Source of the DNA: Polydactylus sextarius
Lineage: Eukaryota; Chordata; Actinopteri; Polynemidae
Direction of reading: 5' to 3'
NCBI GenBank assembly: GCA_016801845.1
Contig: CM028913.1
Location: 372,001 to 436,000 of the forward strand
DNA length: 64,000 nucleotides
Under the pieces are notes generated by a model, which did no database searches, had not been told where the DNA came from, and saw only the letters and a list, made by a program, of their open reading frames with translations. The translations under genes were made by a program, and so were the position numbers. Position 1 is the first letter of the stretch. Each line of letters starts with the position of its first letter. Below are positions 37,701 through 44,080 of the stretch, one piece after another.

Positions 37701-38865
37701 GCAATGTTAAATTTGATGCAGTCGAAAATTTGGGTGCACTTATGTTCTATGGTTTTCACCAAAACCAATAACAGACAGGATATATGTATATATTTATATG
37801 TTATACAACTCAATCTATTATCCTCATTTTTCCTTGAGGGATCACTAAATTTAATTTTATATATGTAACTGTATATATATATATATATATATATACAGTT
37901 ACATTCAGGTGGCCACAGTGAGCCAGAGAAGGATTCCTAGAGGTAACAAGGTAACTGTCTTTATTGCAATAAAAGCAAAAGACCAATAACCATGAATCAA
38001 ACCAAACAAACCAAACATGCAGTAGCTATGTTTCCAACTGTTTTGTTACAGTTCCTACTTATTTTTATAAGTTGTATGGTACTGTACTGTTTGTGTATGA
38101 TGTCTGATGAATGACCACATACCAAGGGTGCAAAGTTATGACCATGAAGAACAGACAAATATTTGATCTGAGTATGTTAGGAGAGAAGGGATCTTATTTA
38201 CCGAGAAGGCTTCATATGCACTGGCTGCCATTTCTTTCTCTTGGTCTGTCATAGCAGGGGAAGATGAGCTGTCATGCTTTGCCTCGTTTTGTTCTGATCA
38301 AAATGAAAAAAGACAACATGTCAAACATACATCATATTTGTCTACAACTAATGTTAAAAGTGCTAGAAAATAATAGTGTTAACATTGATGCAATCATCAA
38401 TGTTAACACTGTTATATGACTATCAAACTACACCGAATGGCCATTTTATTTAGTACACATTTCTAATAGTGAAAAATAGTGCAAAAAAATCATTTGACCC
38501 AGTCTCAGTTCTTCATGAATCCAAGAGACGCCAGAACCGAGTCTGGGCTGGCAGGGTACAGGTCCAGAGCAGGTCTGGGGGTTTAGGTGGTTTGGATCTT
38601 GCTAATAGACACACTGGACGTGACCTGAACGCGGGTTCAGACAACACGCATCTCGACAAGGTTAACGTTCAGCGGCGTTCCCATGGCGGTTAAGAATGTA
38701 TAACCTAGTGACCAAACCGAAGGCGTGCAAAGTACATAATCACCTCTTCATCTTTAAACTAAATGAAACGCTGCTCCTGGTCGCTGAGTTTAACCTGCCT
38801 CTAACTTATCCAAGCTAGCTAACGAGCTAACGTTAGCTGGCGCACTCACCTGCATTATCTGCCAT
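22707..38865 (-). CDS. cnot10: cnot10: CCR4-NOT complex subunit 10 (one frameshift as sequenced)
   Basis: Nineteen coding exons on the minus strand: 38865-38850, 38293-38202, 36231-36070, 35859-35709, 35367-35228, 34373-34290, 34209-34126, 34010-33892, 33713-33564, 33051-32849, 32254-32133, 30432-30253, 29949-29869, 29747-29634, 29511-29381, 29305-29273 (a 33-nt microexon), 29173-29046, 25123-25048 and 22849-22707. They encode about 735 residues (human 744), a TPR-helical scaffold with 'LYYNQAIVHYHMRQYSEAI', 'FWNNLGCIHFAMGKHNLGI' and 'FNLGSAYCLRSEYEKARKCL'. The known partner is CNOT11, and together they dock on the CNOT1 N-terminus in the cytoplasmic deadenylase complex. The start ATG (MADNAEQNEAK) uses a 16-nt first coding exon. 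Exon 8 carries one extra base in a T4 run at 33960-33963 that breaks the frame; every other junction is in phase, so I regard this as one gene and not a pseudogene. Several introns are filled by transposons. Confidence 0.94.
23032..23910 (+). mobile_element. Internally deleted hAT element with BED-finger remnant
   Basis: The left end TAGGGATGCAC (23032) and right end GCACCTCTAGG (about 23900-23910) are inverted-repeat-like, as in hAT elements. Inside, at about 23232-23330, a frame reads 'WKFFSVSEEDNKFAICNT' then a stop in place of the second zinc-ligand cysteine, then 'KVKIGRGETTPKSTN'. This is a BED-type finger start. The transposase core is absent. It lies in cnot10 intron 18. Confidence 0.6.
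24065..24235 (-). mobile_element. LINE/SINE 3' tail, antisense copy
   Basis: CAGTGAACAGCACTTGGTGA followed by CAATGGAG is the reverse complement of the tail found at 35030-35215 and 56280-56470. The end near 24073 (ATTCAATTCCATTTAGCTGT) matches the usual 'ACAAATAAAATTGAATTG' terminus. It lies in cnot10 intron 18. Confidence 0.6.
25678..27515 (+). mobile_element. L1-clade LINE ORF2 remnant with internal deletion
   Basis: The plus strand reads an endonuclease piece ('LVLNVYARNTDDVVFFER', 'FSLLPDLNTYSLIL'), a later segment 'KTMFYIYGDKSDKLLANLL', an RT start ('KDQTCSVKGRQSYFNIRRLF'), then jumps to the ORF2 C-terminus ('IQFKVVQRAHISKAKLSSIY', 'WLGDIVLCLEREKI'). The RT palm with its catalytic motif is missing between about 26990 and 27000. 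Stops and frameshifts are many. It lies antisense in cnot10 intron 17. Confidence 0.75.
27556..27720. repeat. Short repeat with imperfect inverted ends, between L1 and Tc1
   Basis: CCAGACCCAGTTATGGC near 27566 and GCCAGTTATGGGCCAT near 27700 are rough inverted matches around a GGCC-rich interior with TTTTGG motifs. It is probably a MITE of the fish 'GGGCCA' type. Confidence 0.35.
27776..28965 (+). mobile_element. Tc1/mariner transposon, full length, perfect termini
   Basis: The ends are exact inverted repeats. CACTCACCGGCCACTTTATT followed by AGG begins at 27776 and its reverse complement ends at 28965, each flanked by the TA target duplication (27774-27775, 28966-28967). The element is about 1.19 kb. 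It lies in cnot10 intron 17 in the opposite orientation and separates the L1 remnant from exon 17. Confidence 0.9.
27911..28933 (+). pseudogene. Tc1-family transposase, two in-frame stops
   Basis: A single frame runs 27911-28933 (about 340 codons, the usual Tc1 length) with only two stops, TAG at 28199-28201 and TGA at 28352-28354. The order is a helix-turn-helix region ('SETADLLGFSHTTISRVYSE'), a first Asp region near 28400, 'DGYFQQDNAPCHK' with the second catalytic Asp, and 'SPDLNPIEHLWD' with the Glu 34 residues later (DD34E). No indel disturbs the frame, so decay is by point mutation and the insertion is fairly young. It is not functional as written. Confidence 0.9.
30590..30630. mobile_element. 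Degenerate Tc1-type terminus
   Basis: TACTCAGCGAGCACTTCATT followed by AGGGACACC resembles the Tc1 terminus at 27776 with several substitutions. No transposase is adjacent. Another weak match (GGCCATTTTATTTAGTACAC) lies at 38441-38460. Confidence 0.35.
31600..32022 (+). mobile_element. Harbinger-type non-autonomous element, copy A
   Basis: This cnot10 intron 11 segment is co-linear with the reverse complement of 45805-46070. Both contain CTAGAGGGCAGTGC, then ACAAACATGG, GACGGTGAAGGAG, ACAGCGCACATTCTAA, and GGATAAAAGGCTC near the far end. In one frame copy A reads 'QRSKRWWFVRLLN', resembling the N-terminus of PIF/Harbinger transposases. The rest of a transposase is absent. Confidence 0.6.
33187..33208. 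repeat. Poly(T) tract
   Basis: An uninterrupted run of about 22 T in cnot10 intron 9; it may be the tail of a retroposed copy on the minus strand. Confidence 0.8.
33349..33389. repeat. Perfect 19-bp hairpin in cnot10 intron 9
   Basis: AAGTGTCTTCACAAATATA (33349-33367) and its exact reverse complement (33371-33389) are separated by GTG. Transcribed, it would form a 19-bp stem with a 3-nt loop. Confidence 0.85.
33960..33963 (-). other. +1 frameshift in cnot10 exon 8 (A4 where A3 is expected)
   Basis: On the coding strand GGAAAACTACCGG occurs where the family needs Gly-Asn-Tyr-Arg (GGAAACTACCGG). The exon is 119 nt, but 118 nt are needed to keep phase with exon 9 ('KT' then 'GECVRC'). The extra base leads to a stop within the exon. 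Confidence 0.85.
34820..34870. repeat. (ATT)n/(GTT)n microsatellite
   Basis: ATT repeats followed by GTT repeats in cnot10 intron 5. Confidence 0.8.
34900..35215 (+). mobile_element. LINE/SINE 3' end copy in cnot10 intron 5
   Basis: A CT-rich stretch is followed by TGCTGGAGGTTTCTTCCTAT, GGGAGTTTTTTCTCCATTGT, and the terminus 'GGCACTATACAAATAAAATT'. This is the common fish LINE/SINE tail, with related copies at 24065-24235 (antisense) and 56280-56470. It ends 13 bp from the cnot10 exon 5 boundary. Confidence 0.65.
36690..37513 (+). pseudogene. hAT-type transposase C-terminal remnant with an apparent intron
   Basis: Segment 36698-36846 reads 'FNIFNHDSWPENQEDLVDHG' and 'LAFLLDHFSTVLRK'. Segment 36990-37135 reads 'EEFVGMKLLIARMFKNKTSL'. 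Segment 37230-37511 reads 'LPVSATVCERGFSAQKRIKS', the hAT C-terminal dimerisation motif. The second and third segments join in phase through a GTCAGT...CCCCAG interval of 94 nt (37136-37229). The N-terminal catalytic part is missing and a separate repeat interrupts it at about 36890-36940. It lies in cnot10 intron 2. Confidence 0.6.
36893..36940. repeat. Common fish interspersed repeat fragment
   Basis: ATTACATTTAGCAGATGCTT followed by TTATCCAATGTAACTTACAAG matches a motif that occurs very widely in fish genomes. It is inserted in the hAT remnant. Confidence 0.6.
37866..37906. repeat. (TA)n palindrome
   Basis: GTAACTGTATATA and its reverse complement flank a TA run, so the whole segment is a near-perfect palindrome. 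Confidence 0.8.
38375..38410. repeat. Perfect 16-bp hairpin in cnot10 intron 1
   Basis: AGTGTTAACATTGATG (38375-38390) and CATCAATGTTAACACT (38395-38410) are exact reverse complements around CAAT. The end lies 82 bp from exon 2, on the intronic side. Confidence 0.85.
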
Positions 38866-39080
38866 TTCTGGGCCTTTTCCAGGACAGTTAGAAACCCTGT
38901 ATTTGTAGCTGGGATTAGATTAAACTGTTTACTGTTGGGCGGCAGGGGAAACGTTGGGATTATAGACGAATGTTTAATTTCCAGTGTTTTACGCTGAAGC
39001 TGCTCCAGGCGAAATCCGTTCGTTGCGCTCTAAAACAGATTCTTCTTCGCTGGCTTGCAACCCACGCGTTATAACGCAAC
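38866..39080 (-). promoter_or_regulatory. cnot10 5' UTR and probable promoter
   Basis: The 200 bp upstream of the cnot10 ATG are locally GC- and CpG-richer (for example GGCGAAATCCGTTCGTTGCG near 39009) than the flanks. No TATA box is visible. It fits a housekeeping promoter facing calhm6 across a 1.4 kb gap. Confidence 0.4.
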
Positions 39081-39129
39081 ACCGCCCCCCTTGGTCATAG
39101 ATAGGACAGGAAAACAAGTGATTGTGAGG

Positions 39130-39900
39130 AAGTCTCTAAACTTTAATCATATAGCACCTTTCACAGAAAAAATATCACAAAATGCTTTACAATAAAATGA
39201 AATAATAATAATAAAAGGATAACAACCAGAAAAAATAATATGATATAATATGATATAATATATAATAGTTTGACTAAAACTAAACTAAAGTTCAACTAAA
39301 AGCTTGTTTAAACAGCATGGTCTTCAAGTACTTTTTAAAAGAATCAACACAATTTAAGCAGCGTACAGTAGAAGGTAAGGTATTCCACAGTCTGGGGGCT
39401 ACTGATTGGAATGATTGATCCCCTCTTGTTTTAAACTTAGTCTAGACCACTTGTAGCCTCTGACCTGATGACCTCATACTGTGACTTGAGAGTCACTGAG
39501 AGTGGACATGGAGCAGGTCAGAGGTGTAAGAAGGAGGGTCATTTAAGGCTCTAACAGTAAGAACAGGACTTTTAAAATGGATTCTAAAATGAACTGATAG
39601 CCATTGAAGAGATGCTAAAATAGGTGTGATGTGTCCTCCTTTGCTTGTGTTGGTAAAAAGCCTAGCAACAGAATTCTGACTGGTCTGTGCCGCCATGGGG
39701 CCAAACTGTCAAGCTCTTTGTGATTGAACCAATTAATAAGACTATTATAATGATCAAGAAAAGAGGAGATAAAAGCAAAGCAAATCATTTTCAAGTCCTT
39801 TGACACAAGAATTATTAGTTTGGAAATTGCAAGTGATTGTGAAGTGAAGTAATTTAATAGCTTGATGTAAGTGATAGCTGTCACTATCACTTGTCAAATA
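39130..39900 (-). mobile_element. L2-type LINE 3' end (RT C-terminus and 3' UTR)
   Basis: The minus strand translates through 'FNHKELDSLAPW', 'GGHITPILASLQWLSVHFRI', 'LNDPPSYTSDLLHVHSQ' and then, in another frame, 'APRLWNTLPSTV' and 'DSFKKYLKTMLFKQAF'. This is the order of the post-RT thumb region of L2/Rex1-type LINEs. A 3' UTR follows to about 39130. At 39676-39709 the element holds a foreign 34-bp stretch (separate entry). Confidence 0.75.
39676..39709. other. 34-bp exact copy of calhm6 exon 1 sequence
   Basis: The 34 bases starting CTGACTGGTCTGTGCCGCCA are identical to 40467-40500, in the same orientation, with mismatches immediately on both sides. In calhm6 they encode 'LTGLCRHGAKL'. 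Here they interrupt an L2 remnant. Confidence 0.95.
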
Positions 39901-40241
39901 CACATGATAAAAATGTTCATAATTATAGTAATGGTAATAATGAAGTAATAGTATAGCAATGCTGCTATAATTACACTGTTTAATAATAAAGAAAAATAAT
40001 AAATAACTGAATAAAACAACTGTTGTAATTATACATATAATTGTAGTATAGCAAAAGCTGGTACAACAAAATGAACAAAAAAGGTGGAAGCAAATGTGTG
40101 ACCATTAGAGGGCAGTGGAGTGAAAAATGGAAGTGGAAGTGTGACAGTTGAGGGGTAAGAGTGATGACGACAGACAGATGAAAAAGGTGGAAGTGAAAGT
40201 GTGACAGTTACAAAACAGTCAATGCTACTCCGAAGACAGAG
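39901..40241 (+). promoter_or_regulatory. calhm6 upstream region
   Basis: AT-rich DNA with a doubly repeated motif, GTGGAAG...GTGTGACAGTT, at 40129-40150 and 40189-40209. No TATA box can be fixed. The ATG at 40242 is the only good start. Confidence 0.35.
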
Positions 40242-42117
40242 ATGGATAAGTTTAAGACAGTTCTGAACTTGGTTAACAAACAGTCCAGCTTGGGTTTTGG
40301 GCTGATAGCCCTGCTAACAGCAGCAGGGGAGCAGATCTTTTCCTCAGTTGCATTCAAGTGTCCGTGCAATGAGCTGAATTTCATGTATGGTATGGTGTTC
40401 CTGCTGGTGCCTGCTCTTGCTCTGCTGCTACTGGGTTACATGCTGAGTAGGAAGACATGGAAGCTGCTGACTGGTCTGTGCCGCCATGGGGCCAAACTGT
40501 GCCAATGTAGGAGGCTTTTCCAGGTACTTTTCGAGGTCACTGCCATGGCACTGGTGGCACCCTCCAGCTGGATTGCTATAGCCCTGCTCAACGGCAATTA
40601 CTTCGAGTGTTTGATGACTGGGACCAATATGAGTTACAACAAGTTCCTCTGCAGAGATAAGAACTTTCCAGGTCAGTGTGAGAAGGACCTGCTCAGGTAC
40701 CCCTGTAGCGCACAGCAGCCTTATAAGGATGATGTTCTGGTCACACTCAGAGCTCACTCTCAGGTCAGTATTACTCTGCCTCTTTTCCTTAAACACTTTT
40801 CCAACAAGGGCAACTTCATATTCAGTGATTTAAGTCAATAAGATAATTAAAAATGCTTCTGCCTTCTAAAGAGTTCTTTCCATCAGAGTTGTGTATCAGT
40901 TTTGTCAGTATCAAGTCATCATCTTCAGTGCCTACACGTTACCTTCCTGGATCAGTGAAATAATAATAATAATAAAAAAAAACTGGTTGTAAAGGTAGCA
41001 GAGAGCAAAGGGAAAAGATATAATGTGACATAAACTTATCTATCCATTTTCCATATCATTTATTTTGTTTCTGTACCTGTATCAAGGGTCACCAATCCAT
41101 CACAAGTCAAACATATACAGACAGACAACCACACATACTCATATTCACACCGACAGACAATTTAGAGTTATCAATAAACCTAACCTGCATGTGTTTGGAC
41201 TGTGATAGGAAACTGCAGTACCCCCGGAAAAGCCAGACAGATTGAAAAATATGAAATTATTCAATAAAAAGATTAGAGAAGTTATATGACCAGCAGAAAG
41301 CATCATCATTTGAGTATGAATAAAGTGTATGTGCTTAATGTTTGATTATAATTCAGTCAATCAGTCAATCCATCAATCCATCAGTTTATTTGTATATTGT
41401 CAAATCATAGAGACATGTATTTCTATAATCCATATAAAGATGTGAAAGTCATGTTTCACACATTTACTGTAGTCAGGGAATTGTTAAAGAGATACTGGGC
41501 GATACAATACTTCCTGACATTTCCTGTCATTCCACTACAGAGTTTTGTGGTACTTCATCAGTTGTTTACATTCAAAGTTGCATAAAATATTGTTCTATTA
41601 CTTTATGTGACAAATATCTAAGAAAAATATATCATCTTCTATACCCGAAATATAAATCTGTATTGTATGTTAATGGTGACCATAGATTCTGGGATGGCTG
41701 CTTATCACCTGCATCATGTTGACCAACCTGCTGCTGACCTGTGTGGCTCGATGCACCTCCCCCATCAGCTACCTACAGCTCAAGTTCTGGAGGGCATATG
41801 CCCATGCAGAGAGTGACCTGATTGATTCATACACCACCAAACATGCCAAAGAGCTTGCAGAGAGGAACCTTAAGAGTTTCTTCAATCAGGTCCCACCTGA
41901 ACCCATCATCACTCCCTCCAACAGAGACTGGGAGAAGGTCTCCTCCCTCTACAGGTTTAGTACCAGAGACCACTACTACAGTACCTTACATCGCTGTGTA
42001 GAGAACTGCGAGGAGACTGATAATGGAATGATGAGGATGATGTCTATCAAGTCAAGTGAGACTGCTGAGGGTAACCCTCCTGTTCTTGATTTTGTAGATG
42101 AAGGAAGGATCAGTTAA
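40242..42117 (+). CDS. calhm6: calhm6: calcium homeostasis modulator family member 6
   Basis: Two coding exons, 40242-40763 and 41686-42117, joined at GT-AG after 'AHSQ', give 317 residues, the family length. CALHM proteins form large-pore plasma-membrane channels (ion/ATP) with four transmembrane helices. Here these lie at about 16-36, 48-68, 98-118 and 175-197 ('LGWLLITCIMLTNLLLTCV'). The family cysteines are present: CPC at 40-42, C123, C137, C146 and C155. A glycosylation sequon lies at N129. The exon 2 C-terminus has the cytosolic helix ('ISYLQLKFWRAYAHAE') and 'AKELAERNLKSFF'. Similarity to the mammalian CALHM6 (FAM26F) is higher than to CALHM5, especially the ending 'PPVLDFVDEG'. The next gene is its tandem paralogue. 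In mammals CALHM6 is immune-cell expressed; for fish that is unproven. Confidence 0.88.
41038..41232. repeat. Fish interspersed repeat in the calhm6 intron
   Basis: The stretch with TATCCATTTTCCATATCATT, CCAATCCATCACAAGTCAAA, and CAATTTAGAGTTATCAATAA to TAACCTGCATGTGTTTGGAC is a degraded copy of a widespread fish repeat ending in the 'GCATGTCTTTGGACTGTGGG' motif. It is non-coding. Confidence 0.6.
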
Positions 42118-42405
42118 GTCTATTGTTGTATGGATTATTCTGATATACAACCTCAAGTCCCCTCATATTTGCTCAATGCTTTTTGCTCATATGTATCAGC
42201 TCAAATGTTAAGTGAATCATCCAGTATACCCATAAAACTGCTATGTTTTCATAATGAGTTTAATGTCAGAAATATGTGAAATCATTTGTATTATAATCGT
42301 AATTCCAGCCTCAGCATCAGCATCTAACCCTTCACCACACCAATGCGTATAATAGACATGCTGGTTCAACGCACCATATTTTGCACTGCATAAACATGAC
42401 AGAAG

Positions 42406-42407
<2 letters not shown>
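42118..42407 (+). other. calhm6 3' UTR, part
   Basis: No feature was noticed. The only canonical AATAAA further down (42646-42651) lies beyond the (TA)n tract and may belong to a retroposed tail. Confidence 0.3.

Positions 42408-42479
<72 letters not shown>
42408..42479. repeat. (TA)n microsatellite
   Basis: About 36 uninterrupted TA dinucleotides. Confidence 0.95.
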
Positions 42480-42482
<3 letters not shown>

Positions 42483-42942
42483 CAGTACATACCTCAATAC
42501 AATACTACTCTCTGCTGTACATACTGATCCTTAAAGTTTTATTTTTTATTTCTATATTTTTATTTTTATTTTTTTATTGATTTTTTTCTATTTCTCATAT
42601 CTTATATATAAATATATATCTTATATTCAGTACCCTCCTGGGATCAATAAAGTATTTGTAATTCTGATTACATTTTGCTGCTATGATCTGTACTCTCTAC
42701 TCCACTACATGTATATAATCTTTTTGTTACATTTTATCAACACTGTTTTACCTAAATGTGGCCCACTGTATAAATGTGGGTAGTGTACCTTTCCAAAATT
42801 AACCTTTTTGTAGGCTGGTAGTGAAGAATATCTCCGGTTGTGAGTGAGACACTGTACGACGTATGTGTGTAGTGAGAAAAATGAATGGCTGGCTGATGAA
42901 AAGCGGTGAGTTAGTTCAGTTCAATTTTGTGATGTCACATGC

Positions 42943-43013
42943 TATACCCCTTAGTTCAGCTGGTAGGTGGTTGTGCTCTTAAATCAGAGGTTGAGGTTCA
43001 CATCCTGTGACAG
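42943..43013 (+). mobile_element. tRNA-derived SINE head
   Basis: An A-box-like TAGTTCAGCTGG (42952-42963) and a B-box-like GGTTCACATCC (42995-43005) are spaced as in a tRNA gene (pol III internal promoter). No cloverleaf can be closed. The sequence continues in a tRNA-unrelated body to about 43190. Confidence 0.55.
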
Positions 43014-43189
43014 TCATAAACAATTTGTCAAACTCTCTGTGGTCATGCGGACAAATGGTACACACAGTGCATACAGCTGTATGTCTGCAGATGCCACTGC
43101 TAGTAGCGACATCTGCACTCATGACATAGTCCACTGAAATATGTTTTACTGAAATATAGACATTAGACAACATATTACATAAGTATTTT

Positions 43190-43320
43190 CACTTTTAATA
43201 CTTTCAGAGTACTTACTTACTTTTAGTTAAGTTGAGGTGTGGATGTGGCACTTGTACTTTCACTAAAATATATATTTTTTACTTAAGTACCGAGTACTTC
43301 CTCCACCACGACTGACCTTT
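43190..43320. mobile_element. MITE fragment ending in CTTCCTCCACCAC
   Basis: ACTTAAGTACCGAGTACTTC followed by CTCCACCAC matches the terminus of short fish elements of the 'GTGGTGGAGGAAGTACT' type. A TACTTTCAGAGTACTTACTT motif precedes it. Confidence 0.45.
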
Positions 43321-44080
43321 ATACTTATGTCTTAAAATCCGAGCATCTACTGTATACAGCTCTTAACAAGCTGGTAGACTCCATACATACATTCAGCACA
43401 GAGCATCACAGCTCACTGTTTTTCAGAGTACTTCAGCCTGAGAGCTCACTCCTGTGGGAATGGAACTCAATACCAGTAGGAGTATGTGGTTGCTTGCCCA
43501 GTCCTGTACTCACTGCAGCTCACTGACTCTCTTCCTCTTTAACAGAGGAAATATTTCACAGTCATTTCAAACAAATGAATAACTGCATCATAAAAGTGTG
43601 AATAGAAATGGGATGGTGACCCAGTTTCACTTCCTTTCTTGTACATCCTTGTTTCGAACTCAGCTTTCATTCTGTGTTGCATTACTATGAATGGACAGTG
43701 ACCTTAAAAAACAGACCATCAGGATCAAAGTCAGAGCCTGACAGTACTGTCACAGCTTGAAAGAAAAGCATTAGAGGGAAGAGCTATGAAGACGTAACTG
43801 GGGTTGTTCCTCTCCTCTCAGTGGGAGTTACTTTCCTTTCAAGAAGATTCCATATGGTTGTAAAGAAAAGCAGTGAGGGTGAGGGAGTGTCACACTGACT
43901 GAAGGAGGAGTCTAAAAAGAAGAGATTTTGCCTAAGGGAGGAGCACACACGGGTGTGGCAGTTGTGTTTTTCTTCAGCTGGGAGACAACAGCAAGCAGGG
44001 GAGGCTTCACACACACTCAGCATTACAACCTTTCACTTCCTGCTTTTGTCTGTCATTTGGATTAACTTCTTGTAGACACC
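43321..44080 (+). promoter_or_regulatory. calhm5 upstream region and 5' UTR
   Basis: No separate gene. The start codon at 44081 (ACCATGG, a strong Kozak context) follows a long leader without in-frame ATG close by. No TATA box was fixed. Confidence 0.35.

Noticed and set aside
40428..40796. A 122-codon minus-strand open frame
   Set aside because: It is the antisense shadow of calhm6 exon 1.
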